Positions 53,302 through 62,651 are shown, counted from the stretch's first letter. The stretch: DNA of 64,000 bases from Hyphomicrobiales bacterium (GCA_900469345.1 UBWZ01000010.1:124001-188000); one strand, 5' to 3'. The notes: generated by a model not told the origin, from the letters alone. A program made the numbers and translations.

Positions 53302-54525
53302 TCAGCTCTCCGGCGGACTGTGAGCACCGGTCCGCCACCGCTGTACGGCGGAATAGAGCGCAGGGCTACGCTTGATCGCGGCCTTGGCCCTGGTTGCCGC
53401 GATCAGGGCAGGGCGCGCCAGCACACCCTTCCAGCTGACGGGAATGAGCAGGTCGTGCTGGATCGTCTCCTGGCTGCACCAGCTGCGCTTGTAGGGCTGG
53501 TCGCCGATGCCGAAGTCGAACACCGCGACATCGCTGCGGCAACAGCTTTCGATCATCAGCCAGAATAGCATTTCACCGGGGCTAGCCTCCGCCGCGATGC
53601 TTTCGTCGATCGAGCTGAACAGGCAGATGACGTGGTCGCCCTTTCGCGCAAGTCCGGCGATGGCGGCAACATGACCCGCATGCCGGCCCTTCAGCCGTAT
53701 GGCATGGAGCGAGAGCGGCACGTCCGCATGGGCGATGGGCACGTCGAGAAGGCGATGAAAGAAATCTTGGACGCGGGGAGGCTGGAACACGTCGGGCAAT
53801 CCGAGCAGCACCAGCCTTTCACCCTTCTGCCGGAAGAACAGATCCAGCAGCTCGTGCTGCGCCTGTCCCGTCGCGATCACATGCTCGTAGCCGCCGATCG
53901 CCTCCATCTTGCGGTTCTGCGAGCGAAACTTCTTGCGCCGGCTCTTGGCGTTCAGCTGAGCAAGCGTTGCCTCGAAGCTTTCGCGCAGGGGCAACTGGAA
54001 GGAGTGGTTCTGGTTCTCGATGCTGGCAAGACCGGCAAGCGGGTGACGCCCGCCTCGCCAGGAAAGCGGCACATTATCGAACACCAAGAGATCGGCGCGC
54101 CCGCCGAGCAACATCCGCAGCGAGACCTCGAAATTCTGCAGCTCTTCGGCGTCTGGGCGCGCAAGCGCAGGATCGAACAGCCCGGTATTGATATTGTTGA
54201 AGCGGCCCCCGGGAAACCTCGCGACCTGCAATCCGGCTTCGCTGACGATCTCGAGAGGCAGCAGCATCAGCGTCCGGCCGTCGACCGTGCCCGTGATCGC
54301 AAGAAGCTGGGTGCCCTGGCTCTCGCACCACGCACGACACCAATCATAGCCCTGATGCAGCGAGACATGCGGGCCGCAGCTCAGCCGGCGCCACTCAGCC
54401 TCAAGCGTCGCGGGGTTGGTGGTCAGCCGGATATCGAGGCCTGAAAAACCCGTGTGCCGAATTGGCCGTCGCTGATCCACCCCTGAAAGGGTCGGCTGCG
54501 CAGGTCGGTTGGTCCGGTCTTGCAT
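53302..54525 (-). CDS. CelD/BcsL-type GNAT acetyltransferase
   Basis: A 407-residue protein of the CelD/BcsL acetyltransferase family: N-terminal ATLEAEWRRLSCGPHVSLHQGYDWCRAW, RFPGGRFNNINTGLF, NAKSRRKKFRSQNRKMEA, and the C-terminal VFDFGIGDQPYKRSW. Homologues (HfsK in Caulobacter) are needed to modify a surface polysaccharide. Convergent with the co-polymerase gene, 2 bp apart. It probably O- or N-acetylates the exopolysaccharide made by this locus. No signal peptide. Confidence 0.88.
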   Translation of the reverse strand: MQDRTNRPAQPTLSGVDQRRPIRHTGFSGLDIRLTTNPATLEAEWRRLSCGPHVSLHQGYDWCRAWCESQGTQLLAITGTVDGRTLMLLPLEIVSEAGLQVARFPGGRFNNINTGLFDPALARPDAEELQNFEVSLRMLLGGRADLLVFDNVPLSWRGGRHPLAGLASIENQNHSFQLPLRESFEATLAQLNAKSRRKKFRSQNRKMEAIGGYEHVIATGQAQHELLDLFFRQKGERLVLLGLPDVFQPPRVQDFFHRLLDVPIAHADVPLSLHAIRLKGRHAGHVAAIAGLARKGDHVICLFSSIDESIAAEASPGEMLFWLMIESCCRSDVAVFDFGIGDQPYKRSWCSQETIQHDLLIPVSWKGVLARPALIAATRAKAAIKRSPALYSAVQRWRTGAHSPPES

Positions 54526-54620
54526 GGAAGGGTCTCACCGTTTCCCGCGTGAGGCTAGGAAGGGAGCGGAAACATTCGGTTTAAGGCGCGCCTTTTGCCG
54601 CGGTAAACACGGCAGCCTGG

Positions 54621-54635
54621 TTAACTGCCGGTAAA
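54621..54635 (-). promoter_or_regulatory. TTAA-N7-TAAA box upstream of the acetyltransferase gene
   Basis: TTAA (54621-54624), seven bases, TAAA (54632-54635), within GGTTAA-CTGC-CGGTAAA, nearly identical to the box at 50989-51005. It is about 95 bp upstream of the acetyltransferase start, next to the stop of the DUF2842 gene. Suggests shared control of both polysaccharide units. Confidence 0.35.
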
Positions 54636-54848
54636 TCAGGGACGGGGGCGGGAGCCCGCCATCCACTTGATGATCAGCATGGCGGGCAGGATCCACAACA
54701 GGCCGGTCAGGAAGAAATAAAGCAGATGCACCCACCACGGCGAGGAGCCGAGAAGCAGCGACGCGAAGGTGGTCGCCAAAAGCGCGTAGGTAATGACGAG
54801 AATGATGATGAGGATCGTGCCGATGAAGCTTTTGACGCCCGGAACCAA
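54636..54848 (-). CDS. DUF2842 family membrane protein
   Basis: A 70-residue protein with two hydrophobic helices (SFIGTILIIILVITYALLATTFASLLL, VHLLYFFLTGLLWILPAMLIIKWM). This fits the DUF2842 family of alphaproteobacteria, function unknown. The TTG at 54848 is preferred because GGGAGGAG lies 6 bp upstream; an in-frame ATG 27 bp further upstream lacks a ribosome site. It lies between ctaA (divergent) and the acetyltransferase gene, as in other rhizobia near ctaA. Confidence 0.85.
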   Translation of the reverse strand: MVPGVKSFIGTILIIILVITYALLATTFASLLLGSSPWWVHLLYFFLTGLLWILPAMLIIKWMAGSRPRP

Positions 54849-54988
54849 GATTGTCTCCTCCCACCGCGACGGCATGCCGCAAACCCGAAGGACTTGTTTT
54901 GCATGGGTTGATGGGGCAAATCAACGACCGGTAGCCAACAGCCTGTGCGTTATCCTTCATGGGCCCGGCGGAAGCGACAGGAGTGACC

Positions 54989-56089
54989 ATGTCGGCGAGT
55001 GATGCTGTCATCATCGACGTCTACAAGCAGACCAGGCGGGGAGAGCGGGATCGCAAGGCGGTCCGGATCTGGCTTGGCGTCGTGGTCTTCACGCTGTTCT
55101 GTCTGGTTCTGGTCGGCGGCGCCACGCGCCTGACCGATTCGGGCCTCTCCATAACCGAATGGAAACCGATCCACGGCGTCGTTCCGCCGCTCAGCGCCGC
55201 CGAGTGGCAGGAGGAGTTCGAACTCTATAAGCGCATTCCGCAATACCAGGAGCTGAACAGCGGCATGACGGTCGACGACTTCAAGTCGATCTTCTGGTGG
55301 GAATGGGCGCACCGCTTCCTCGCCCGCTCGATCGGCGTTGTATTTGCGGTTCCGCTCGCCGTCTTCTGGCTGACCGGCCGCATCGAGAGGCGCCTGCGCT
55401 GGCCGCTGGTCGGCGTCCTGGCGCTCGGCGGCCTGCAGGGGTTCATCGGCTGGTGGATGGTCTCGTCCGGCCTGACCAAGCTGACGAGCGTCTCGCAATA
55501 CCGTCTCGCAACCCATCTGGTCATGGCCTGCCTGATATTTTCCGCCTGCCTGTGGATCATGCGCGGCCTGTCACCCCACACGGCCGACGCGCCGCCGACG
55601 CAAAAATCCTATTGGGCCGCCGGCGCCATCGCCGTCCTCGCTTTGTTTCAGATCTATCTCGGTGCGCTGGTCGCCGGCCTCGATGCAGGCCTTTCCTACA
55701 ACACCTGGCCGCTGATGGACGGAAGCCTGGTGCCGGCCGACCTGTTCGTGCAGCAGCCCTGGTGGATCAATCTCTTCGAAAACCCCAAGACGGTACAGTT
55801 CGTTCACCGCTGCGGCGCCTATCTTCTCTGGGCCGTCACGCTTGCCCACATGGTCGTCTCGCTGCGGCTTGCACCGGCATCCACCCATGCAAGGCGTGCC
55901 GTCGTCATGTTCCTGCTGGTTTCGATGCAGGCGGTGATCGGCATCTCGACGCTGGTGATGCAGGTCCCGCTTCACCTCGCGCTGACCCATCAGGCCATGG
56001 CGCTTGTTGTGCTGGGCTTTGCCGTCGCCCATTGGCGGGCATTCTTTGGCGAGTACCCGCAACAGACCCAGGTCGAAGTCAGAAGCTGA
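54989..56089 (+). CDS. ctaA: Heme A synthase
   Basis: A 366-residue polytopic enzyme converting heme O to heme A for cytochrome aa3 oxidase. It matches the COX15/CtaA type II with [52 protein letters not shown] and two paired-His helices ([24 protein letters not shown]). ATG 54989 has AGGAG upstream. It overlaps the convergent kinase gene by 11 bp. Alone in its direction here. Confidence 0.95.
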   Translation: MSASDAVIIDVYKQTRRGERDRKAVRIWLGVVVFTLFCLVLVGGATRLTDSGLSITEWKPIHGVVPPLSAAEWQEEFELYKRIPQYQELNSGMTVDDFKSIFWWEWAHRFLARSIGVVFAVPLAVFWLTGRIERRLRWPLVGVLALGGLQGFIGWWMVSSGLTKLTSVSQYRLATHLVMACLIFSACLWIMRGLSPHTADAPPTQKSYWAAGAIAVLALFQIYLGALVAGLDAGLSYNTWPLMDGSLVPADLFVQQPWWINLFENPKTVQFVHRCGAYLLWAVTLAHMVVSLRLAPASTHARRAVVMFLLVSMQAVIGISTLVMQVPLHLALTHQAMALVVLGFAVAHWRAFFGEYPQQTQVEVRS

Positions 56090-56957
56090 AGGCGCCGCTT
56101 GCGAGAAGGCGGCTTGCCACCTCGATAAATGCCAGGCGCTCGAACGCATCGCTTCCCTCGGAGGTCGGCCTGTCGTCCTCTAGCGACCAACTGACCGAAA
56201 GGCCCGCATGGGCGATGGCGTAGCGGATGATTGTCGCTTCGCCGCACCCGATCAGCGGTGCAAAGGTCCGGCAGAGCGACAGGATGCGGGAAGGCGCGAC
56301 GATGCCCGGAAACGCGCCAGCCGGATTGCCGAAGACATTGGCGACCTCATAGGCCGCATCTCCCATCAGGCCCTGCGGATCGATTGCCAGCCAGCCGCGA
56401 CCACCGCCCGAGATGATGTTGTCGTGGTGGAGGTCGCCGTGCAGGGGACGACTGTCCGACGGCTGGTCCAGAAGCTCGGCGGCGATCGCGGCGCAGTGGC
56501 GCAGCGGACCCCTCAGGGCCGGCGGCTGCGATGCTTCGGCCTGTGCGAACAATGGCCTGAAATGCTGCTGCAATGGCATCAGGCCGGCGGGGTCGGGAGA
56601 CGATGTCCCGGCATGCAACTGCCGCACGAGGGAAGCGATCACGGCGCTTGCGGCATCGTCGCCATGCTCTTCGCGCCAGGACCGCAGCGTCGAACGTCCG
56701 GCGTCCTCCAGAAGGCAGGCAGACCCTTCGGCGTCGAGCAGGCGCACGGCACCGCATCCGCCCCGCCACCGGAGAAATTCGAATCCTCTGACTTCGTGCA
56801 GGCCTTCCGGCTTCAGAAGCTTGGCGATCGCCAGCGATCCGTCGAGGCGGCGGACCCTGTAGACGAAACTCGTATGCGTATCGGCAAGCCGCTCCGTCTG
56901 GCCGACCGCCCAGCGGTCCGCCAGATCCCGCGGAAAAGCCGGGATGCCGTCTTCCAT
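56079..56957 (-). CDS. Aminoglycoside/hydroxyurea phosphotransferase-like kinase
   Basis: A 292-residue protein of the APH_6_hur family (streptomycin 6-kinase-like). Kinase motifs are [14 protein letters not shown] (catalytic Asp in H-G-D-L-H) and [19 protein letters not shown] (metal-binding D). Chromosomal family members in soil bacteria confer resistance to streptomycin or hydroxyurea in some cases; native substrate here is unknown. The start shares one base with the argC stop (TGATG), so it is translationally coupled to argC; its 3' end overlaps ctaA. Confidence 0.85.
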   Translation of the reverse strand: MEDGIPAFPRDLADRWAVGQTERLADTHTSFVYRVRRLDGSLAIAKLLKPEGLHEVRGFEFLRWRGGCGAVRLLDAEGSACLLEDAGRSTLRSWREEHGDDAASAVIASLVRQLHAGTSSPDPAGLMPLQQHFRPLFAQAEASQPPALRGPLRHCAAIAAELLDQPSDSRPLHGDLHHDNIISGGGRGWLAIDPQGLMGDAAYEVANVFGNPAGAFPGIVAPSRILSLCRTFAPLIGCGEATIIRYAIAHAGLSVSWSLEDDRPTSEGSDAFERLAFIEVASRLLASGAFSF

Positions 56958-57889
56958 CAGGCCGACAGCATCAGATCCATGTTCTGGACGGCCGCCCCGG
57001 ATGCGCCCTTGCCAAGATTGTCGAGAAGCGCGACGAGATTGACATGCGCACCGCCCGGCGTCCCGAACACGAAGAGCTTCATGCGGTCCGTATCGACCAG
57101 CTCTTCGGCATCCACCCGGGCGAGGGCAGCACTGTCAGCAAGCGGCACGACCGTGACAATATCCTGCCCGGCGTAATGCGCTGTCAGCGCCGCGTGGACT
57201 GCCTCGAGCGATGTGCCGTCCTTCAGGTCGTCGAGGAACAGCGGAACCTGGACGATCATGCCTTGTGCGAACCGCCCGACGGAAGGCGAAAACAGCGGCG
57301 CGCGGTCGAGCAGGCCGTGGATCTTCATTTCCGGCACATGCTTGTGCTTGAGCGGCAGGCCGTAGAGGAAGTTGTTGGCGCTGATCGCGTCCTCCCGCGA
57401 GCCATCTTCCATCTGGGCGATCATCTGCTTGCCGCCGCCCGTATAGCCGGAGACCGCATTGACCGTGACCGGATATCCGTCAGGCAGGATACCGGCGACC
57501 CGCAATGGCCGGATGAGGCCTATCGCACCTGTCGGGTAGCAGCCCGGATTGGCGACGTGCCGCGCCGAGCGAATCTTGTCCGCCTGCGCCTTGTCCAGTT
57601 CCGCAAAGCCATAGGCCCACGAAGGATCGACCCGGTAGGCGGTCGAGGTGTCGATGACGCGGACCTTGTTGTTGCCGGCTAGCATGCCGACGGCGTCGCG
57701 CGAAGCGTCGTCCGGCAGGCAGAGAATGGCAATGTCTGCACTGTTGAGCAGGTCCTCCCGGATCGCGGCATTGCGGCGCTCGGCCTCGGGAATCGACAGA
57801 AGCTCGACGTCGCGGCGGCCGGCCATGCGGGTGCGGATCTGCAGCCCCGTCGTGCCGTGTTCGCCGTCGATGAAGATCTTTGCCGTCAT
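56957..57889 (-). CDS. argC: N-acetyl-gamma-glutamyl-phosphate reductase
   Basis: A 310-residue enzyme, third step of arginine biosynthesis. It is the short type 2 ArgC with [14 protein letters not shown] at the N-terminus and the catalytic Cys117 in [11 protein letters not shown]. Start ATG 57889. The kinase gene follows immediately, coupled; agmatinase lies upstream with a 75-bp gap. Other arg genes are not in the window. The rpsI-argC linkage is typical of rhizobia. Confidence 0.94.
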   Translation of the reverse strand: MTAKIFIDGEHGTTGLQIRTRMAGRRDVELLSIPEAERRNAAIREDLLNSADIAILCLPDDASRDAVGMLAGNNKVRVIDTSTAYRVDPSWAYGFAELDKAQADKIRSARHVANPGCYPTGAIGLIRPLRVAGILPDGYPVTVNAVSGYTGGGKQMIAQMEDGSREDAISANNFLYGLPLKHKHVPEMKIHGLLDRAPLFSPSVGRFAQGMIVQVPLFLDDLKDGTSLEAVHAALTAHYAGQDIVTVVPLADSAALARVDAEELVDTDRMKLFVFGTPGGAHVNLVALLDNLGKGASGAAVQNMDLMLSA

Positions 57890-57963
57890 TGCTCTAATCC
57901 TTGAAAAAACAGCGGCTTGCAGTGGAAGCCGGATTCACTATGGCAGTCTATTGATTCAGAATG

Positions 57964-58914
57964 TTAACGGGCGCCTTTGCGGCCCGCGCGCAGACCCAGC
58001 ATATACATTGCCACCGTCGCAGCGGCAATGGCGGTCACATCCGCATGGTCGTAGGCAGGCGCCACCTCGACCACGTCCGCGCCGCGGATGTCGAGGTCAC
58101 CCAGCCGCTGCATGACCGAAAGGATCTTCGCGCTCGAAGGACCGCCGGCCACGGGCGTGCCGGTGCCCGGTGCAAACGCCGGATCCAGGCAGTCGATGTC
58201 GAAAGTGAGGTAGGCCGGCCGGCCACCGACATGATCGAGGATGAGCCGCGAGACCTCCGTTGCCGTCATCTCCTCGAGCGCATGGCCATGCACGAGGCGA
58301 ATGCCGAAATCCTCCGGCGCATGGGTGCGGATGCCGATCTGCACGGAATGCGCGGGATCGATGATGCCGTCGCGCACAGCCCGCGCCACGAAGGATCCGT
58401 GGTCGATCCGCCGGTTGTCGTCGAACCACGTATCCTGATGCGCGTCGAACTGCACCAGCGCCATCGGCCCATGCAGCGCCGCATGGGCTTTCAGAAGTGG
58501 CCAGGTGACGAAATGATCGCCGCCGAGCGTCAGGAGGAAGGCGCCGGCATCGAGGATGGCCTTCGCCTGGCCCTCGATCGCTTCCGGCGTGTCCTGATGG
58601 TTGCCGTAGTCGAGCAGGCAGTCGCCGTAGTCGACCACAGCGAGGTCGGCAAACAGGTCGCGGTCGAAAGGATACTGAGGGTCGTTGTCGAAGATGGCCG
58701 AGGCGCGGCGGATCGCCTGCGGCCCGAAACGGGCGCCGGGGCGGTTCGAGGTGGCCGCATCGAAGGGAATGCCCCAGACCACGGCATCAACGCCGGCCAG
58801 GTCCTTGGTAAAACGCCGGCGCATGAACGACAGCGCGCCTGCAAAGGTCGGGTCGGTCGCCGCCGATGTCAGGCTCGTGGCGGTAAAGGCGTGATCGATG
58901 GTCTTCGACGGCAT
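57964..58914 (-). CDS. speB: Agmatinase/ureohydrolase
   Basis: A 316-residue manganese hydrolase of the arginase family that should release urea from agmatine, giving putrescine. Metal-site motifs are GGDHFVTWP, QFDAHQDTW and DIDCLDPAFAPGTGTP; the PGARFGPQAIR segment is also conserved. ATG 58914 has AAGGGAG upstream; a start 54 bp upstream would lack it. It lies between rpsI and argC on the same strand, separated from rpsI by a terminator. Specificity for agmatine over guanidino acids is not certain. Confidence 0.9.
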   Translation of the reverse strand: MPSKTIDHAFTATSLTSAATDPTFAGALSFMRRRFTKDLAGVDAVVWGIPFDAATSNRPGARFGPQAIRRASAIFDNDPQYPFDRDLFADLAVVDYGDCLLDYGNHQDTPEAIEGQAKAILDAGAFLLTLGGDHFVTWPLLKAHAALHGPMALVQFDAHQDTWFDDNRRIDHGSFVARAVRDGIIDPAHSVQIGIRTHAPEDFGIRLVHGHALEEMTATEVSRLILDHVGGRPAYLTFDIDCLDPAFAPGTGTPVAGGPSSAKILSVMQRLGDLDIRGADVVEVAPAYDHADVTAIAAATVAMYMLGLRAGRKGAR

Positions 58915-58970
58915 GAGTTCTCCCTTGTGTCCACGAGCAGAGATGGCACCAGCGACAGGCGACGACAAAC

Positions 58971-58999
58971 AAAAAAGGCGGAGCCGAAGCCCCGCCTTT
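58971..58999 (-). terminator. Rho-independent terminator of rplM-rpsI
   Basis: AAAGGCGG/CCGCCTTT stem with a 9-10 base loop; the A-run at 58971 gives a T-run on the minus strand. It lies 25 bp beyond the rpsI stop. Confidence 0.85.
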
Positions 59000-59023
59000 C
59001 GAAATCCGGTTGATCCGAAGCGA

Positions 59024-59491
59024 TTAACGCTTGGAGAACTGGAAGGACCGGCGGGCCTTGGCCTTACCGTACTTCTTACGCTCGACGACGCGGCTGTCGC
59101 GGGTCAGGAAGCCACCCTTCTTGAGCACGCCGCGCAGGCCCGGCTCGAAGTAGGTGAGTGCCTTGGAGACGCCGTGGCGCACGGCGCCGGCCTGGCCCGA
59201 AAGACCACCACCGGCAACGGTTGCGACGATGTCGAACTGGCCGCCACGGTTGGCAGCGATCAGCGGCTGCTGCAGGATCATCTGCAGGACCGGACGCGCG
59301 AAATAGGCGGTGAAGTCCTTGCCGTTGACGATGACCTTGCCGGAGCCGGCCTTGACCCAGACGCGGGCAACGGCGTTCTTGCGCTTGCCGGTTGCATAGG
59401 AGCGGCCCTGTGCATCGACCTTGCGGACGTGAACCGGAGCCTGGCTTTCAGCCGCCGGCGCGAGGTCCTTCAGAGAGGAAAGATCGGCCAT
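59024..59491 (-). CDS. rpsI: 30S ribosomal protein S9
   Basis: A 155-residue S9 with the [22 protein letters not shown] core and the basic C-terminal tail ([16 protein letters not shown]) that reaches the P-site tRNA. Starts 2 bp after rplM; the two form the universal L13-S9 operon. A terminator lies beyond. Confidence 0.97.
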   Translation of the reverse strand: MADLSSLKDLAPAAESQAPVHVRKVDAQGRSYATGKRKNAVARVWVKAGSGKVIVNGKDFTAYFARPVLQMILQQPLIAANRGGQFDIVATVAGGGLSGQAGAVRHGVSKALTYFEPGLRGVLKKGGFLTRDSRVVERKKYGKAKARRSFQFSKR

Positions 59492-59493
59492 GA

Positions 59494-59958
59494 TCAGGCG
59501 CTCCTTACGTTCTTCTTGTTCAGCGATGCCACGTCGAGAGCGACCGGCTGCTGTGCTTCGTGGGGATGGTTGGAGCCGGCGTAGACACGCAGGTTCTTCA
59601 TCTGGCGACGGCCGAGCGGGCCGCGGGGAACCATGCGCTCGACAGCCTTCTCGACGACGCGCTCCGGAAAGCGGCCTTCGATGATCTGGCGCGCAGTGCG
59701 CTCCTTGATGCCGCCCGGGTAACCGGTGTGCCAGTAGTACTTCTTGTCGGAGTACTTCTTGCCGGTCAGAGCGACCTTTTCAGCGTTGATGACGATGACA
59801 TTGTCGCCGTCGTCGACGTGCGGGGTGAAGGTGGCCTTGTGCTTGCCGCGAAGGCGGTTAGCAACGATGGTGGCGAGGCGACCAACGACGAGGCCTTCGG
59901 CGTCGATGATGATCCACTTCTTCTCCACCTCTGCAGGCTTCTGAACGAAGGTTGACAT
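59494..59958 (-). CDS. rplM: 50S ribosomal protein L13
   Basis: A 154-residue L13 with [43 protein letters not shown] and [19 protein letters not shown]. First gene of rplM-rpsI. Its promoter (TTGACG-N17-TATAAG) is at 60084-60112 on the minus strand. Confidence 0.97.
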   Translation of the reverse strand: MSTFVQKPAEVEKKWIIIDAEGLVVGRLATIVANRLRGKHKATFTPHVDDGDNVIVINAEKVALTGKKYSDKKYYWHTGYPGGIKERTARQIIEGRFPERVVEKAVERMVPRGPLGRRQMKNLRVYAGSNHPHEAQQPVALDVASLNKKNVRSA

Positions 59959-60083
59959 TGTTTTCTCTTTCGCTTGGACCCAAGGCAGCCAAACGGGGCT
60001 GCAAGGGCGTTTCTTGTTGCTTGGTTTGCCGGCGCGGCCGACAAAAAGAAAGCGGGCCTTGGGAGGTCCGCGATCTGTTGCGG

Positions 60084-60112
60084 CTTATACAAAGCGTCGT
60101 CGGGCGCGTCAA
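60084..60112 (-). promoter_or_regulatory. Sigma-70 promoter of rplM-rpsI
   Basis: On the minus strand TTGACG (60112-60107) and TATAAG (60089-60084) have a 17-bp spacer, a strong housekeeping promoter about 126 bp before the L13 start. Confidence 0.75.
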
Positions 60113-60152
60113 TCGAGCGGTCTTGCGGGCTCGCAAAAAGAAACAAGCAAAA

Positions 60153-60187
60153 ACATTGACTTAGCAATGTGGTTTTATAGTACCACA
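60153..60187. repeat. Tandem palindromes upstream of the CoA-binding protein gene
   Basis: ACATTG-N6-CAATGT (60153-60170) and TGTGGT-N8-ACCACA (60168-60187) overlap by three bases in an AT-rich 35-bp stretch within the 358-bp gap between rplM and the CoA-binding gene. Could be operators or hairpins; no regulator is recognised. The rest of this gap shows no gene. Confidence 0.4.
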
Positions 60188-60316
60188 AAAAATCGGCGGC
60201 CGTTCTGGTCATGGCGCGCGAAAATGACTGTCCAATCCGGGAAAATCGAGACCGAACATGGTGGTGAGGGCGGGCCGACCCTACGTCTGTGTAAGACGAC
60301 AGCCGAGGAGATCACA

Positions 60317-60745
60317 ATGAACCACGACAGCTATGACGGCGATGATATCGCCGATATCCTGAAGACCACGAAGACGATCGCGCTGCTCGGTGCTTCTCCC
60401 AATCCGGATCGCCCCAGCAATCGGGTCATGGGTTTCCTCCTGGCGCGCGGCTACCAGGTCTTTCCGGTCAATCCGGGGCAGGCGGGCAAGCAGATCCTCG
60501 GCCAGACGGTCTATGCGCAACTGGCCGATGTCCCGCAGCCGGTCGATATGGTCGACGTCTTTCGCGCCGCAGAGTTTCTGGACGGCGTGGTCGACGAGGC
60601 GCTGGCGCTCGAAACGCCGCCGAAGGTGATCTGGGGACAACTCAGCGTGCGCGACGATCGGGCGGCAGCCAAGGCCGAGGCGGCCGGCGTCAAAATGGTC
60701 ATGGACCGCTGCCCCGCGATCGAGATCCCGCGGCTCATGGCCTGA
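60317..60745 (+). CDS. CoA-binding (YccU-like) protein
   Basis: A 142-residue Rossmann-fold protein of the CoA_binding_2 family: TIALLGASPNPDRPSNRVMGFLLARGYQVFPVNPGQAG, then PVDMVDVFRAAEF and PKVIWGQLSVRDDRAAAKAEAAGVKMVMDRCPAIE. Small members such as YccU bind CoA but have no defined reaction. ATG 60317 has GAGGAG upstream. It overlaps the convergent DUF6455 gene by 11 bp. Confidence 0.92.
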   Translation: MNHDSYDGDDIADILKTTKTIALLGASPNPDRPSNRVMGFLLARGYQVFPVNPGQAGKQILGQTVYAQLADVPQPVDMVDVFRAAEFLDGVVDEALALETPPKVIWGQLSVRDDRAAAKAEAAGVKMVMDRCPAIEIPRLMA

Positions 60746-61178
60746 CGGACCTGCCCACCGTCCGGGCACCCGGTCGGTCTAGGAGATCCTGCAGATCGGG
60801 AGCATTGCCGCAGAATCCTGCGACCGCGTCGAATGGATGGTCGCCGAGAAGCACCTGGCGACAGCGTGTCTTGTCGGCGCAGCGCGTGCAGGTAAGCTGC
60901 ATCTGCCGGAATTCGGCGTGATCCGTCGCTGCGACCTTTGCCGGATCGAGACCGAGTTCGCGCATCAGCAGGAGCATCTCGTCGGCGCTGTGCTCGCCCG
61001 CCGCGATCATCGTGACGAGATCCTGTTCGGATAGGCCGCAATCTCTGGCGATCTCGCCGAGCGCCTGCTCTTCAGGGCCGCCGGGATAGCCGGCCGCGGC
61101 AAACGCGTTGCCGGTTGCCTCGCACCATTCCCGGATGCGTGCGACAACAGATTCGATGAAATTTCGACGCTCGTCCAT
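60735..61178 (-). CDS. DUF6455 family protein
   Basis: A 147-residue soluble protein: a helical N-terminal part (ESVVARIREWCEATG), a helix-turn-helix-like segment EIARDCGLSEQDLVTMI, and a C-terminal four-cysteine motif C-T-R-C-x2-K-x-x-C then FCGNAPDL. The spacing of the cysteines suggests metal or Fe-S binding; the family is found in alphaproteobacteria with unknown role. ATG 61178 has GGGAG upstream. A perfect FNR-type box sits 54 bp upstream, hinting at control by low oxygen. Confidence 0.75.
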   Translation of the reverse strand: MDERRNFIESVVARIREWCEATGNAFAAAGYPGGPEEQALGEIARDCGLSEQDLVTMIAAGEHSADEMLLLMRELGLDPAKVAATDHAEFRQMQLTCTRCADKTRCRQVLLGDHPFDAVAGFCGNAPDLQDLLDRPGARTVGRSVRP

Positions 61179-61231
61179 GGCGATCTCCCGGCGATATTTC
61201 ATCCAGCATCGTCCGGGTGGAACGATATTCC

Positions 61232-61245
61232 TTGATCGCGATCAA
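61232..61245. promoter_or_regulatory. Perfect FNR/FixK-type box
   Basis: TTGAT-CGCG-ATCAA matches the full FNR/FnrN/FixK consensus TTGAT-N4-ATCAA. It lies between divergent genes, centred 60 bp from the DUF6455 start and 56 bp from the sulfhydrylase start; either could be activated. Binding is inferred. Confidence 0.7.
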
Positions 61246-61294
61246 CCGTCGCTGTTTCTTCAAGACACCGCATAACAACGACAGGGAGGACACC

Positions 61295-62578
61295 ATGCCG
61301 AACAACAATCCGGGTTTCTCGACGCTGGCAGTGCACGCAGGCGCCGCCCCAGATCCGACCACCGGCGCGCGTGCGACGCCGATCTACCAGACGACTTCCT
61401 TCGTGTTCGAAAGCGCTGATCACGCGGCCGCGCTGTTTGGCCTGCAACAGTTCGGCAATATCTACACCCGCATCATGAACCCCACCCAGGCGGTGCTCGA
61501 GGAGCGTGTGGCGGCGCTGGAAGGCGGCGCGGCGGCGCTCGCGGTTGCCTCCGGCCACGCCGCCCAGCTGCTTGCCTTCCATGCGATCATGCAGCCGGGC
61601 GACAACTTCGTGGCGGCCCGCAAGCTCTATGGCGGCTCGATCAACCAGTTCGGCCACGCGTTCAAGAATTTCGACTGGCAGGTGCGCTGGGCCGATCCGG
61701 CGGACGCCAAGAGCTTCGAGGCGGAGATCGACGCCCGCACCCGCGCGATCTTCATCGAGAGCCTGGCCAATCCCGGCGGCACCTTTGTGGATATCGCGGC
61801 GATTGCCGAGGTCGCCCATCGTCACGGCCTGCCGTTGATCGTCGACAACACCATGGCGAGCCCCTATCTCGTCCGCCCGCTCGAGCACGGCGCCGACATC
61901 GTCGTACATTCCCTGACGAAGTTTCTCGGCGGCCACGGCAATTCCATGGGCGGAATCCTCGTCGACGGTGGCACCTTCGATTGGTCGGCCTCGGGCAACT
62001 ATCCGATGCTGTCGGAGCCGCGTCCCGAATATGCCGGCATGGTGCTTCACCAGACTTTCGGCAATATCGCCTTCGCGATCGCGGCGCGCGTGCTGGGCCT
62101 GCGCGATCTCGGGCCTGCCATATCGCCTTTCAATGCCTTCATGATCCTGACCGGGATCGAAACGCTGCCTCTGAGGATGCAGAGGCATTGCGAAAACGCT
62201 CTTGCCGTGGCGACCTGGCTCAAGGACCATCCCAAAGTCGGATGGGTCGGCTATGCCGGCCTCACGGACAATGACAACTATGCCCTGCAGCAGCGCTACT
62301 CGCCCAAGGGCGCCGGCGCGGTCTTCACCTTTGGCCTGAAGGGTGGCTATGAGGCGGGCAAGACGTTGGTGGAGAGCCTGCAGCTTTTCTCGCATCTCGC
62401 CAATATCGGCGATACGCGCTCTCTGGTCATCCACCCCGCTTCCACCACCCACCGGCAGCTGACGGAAGACCAGCAGGTTGCCGCCGGCGCCGGCCCCGAT
62501 GTAGTGCGCCTGTCGGTCGGCATCGAAGACGCGTCCGACATCATCGCCGATCTCGAACAGGCGCTGTCGAAGGTTTGA
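61295..62578 (+). CDS. metY: O-acetylhomoserine aminocarboxypropyltransferase/sulfhydrylase
   Basis: A 427-residue PLP enzyme of the Cys/Met metabolism family converting O-acetylhomoserine and sulfide to homocysteine. Features are [49 protein letters not shown] and the PLP lysine in [18 protein letters not shown]; the length fits MetY. ATG 61295 has AGGGAGG upstream. No SAM-II element is visible before it; an FNR-type box lies 50 bp upstream. Confidence 0.92.
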   Translation: MPNNNPGFSTLAVHAGAAPDPTTGARATPIYQTTSFVFESADHAAALFGLQQFGNIYTRIMNPTQAVLEERVAALEGGAAALAVASGHAAQLLAFHAIMQPGDNFVAARKLYGGSINQFGHAFKNFDWQVRWADPADAKSFEAEIDARTRAIFIESLANPGGTFVDIAAIAEVAHRHGLPLIVDNTMASPYLVRPLEHGADIVVHSLTKFLGGHGNSMGGILVDGGTFDWSASGNYPMLSEPRPEYAGMVLHQTFGNIAFAIAARVLGLRDLGPAISPFNAFMILTGIETLPLRMQRHCENALAVATWLKDHPKVGWVGYAGLTDNDNYALQQRYSPKGAGAVFTFGLKGGYEAGKTLVESLQLFSHLANIGDTRSLVIHPASTTHRQLTEDQQVAAGAGPDVVRLSVGIEDASDIIADLEQALSKV

Positions 62579-62615
62579 CCGCGTCATTGCTCCGTCGCAG
62601 TGACATGCTTTAAGG

Positions 62616-62651
62616 CCCCGTCTCCTTTCGCAATCGCGGAACGAGACGGGG
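62616..62651 (+). terminator. Stem-loop after metY
   Basis: CCCCGTCTC/GAGACGGGG with an 18-base loop, 37 bp beyond the metY stop. No T-run follows, so it may be an attenuating or transcript-end hairpin. Confidence 0.45.

Noticed and set aside
61200..61295. SAM-II riboswitch before the sulfhydrylase gene
   Set aside because: The short gap lacks the SAM-II pseudoknot consensus and is taken by an FNR-type box.
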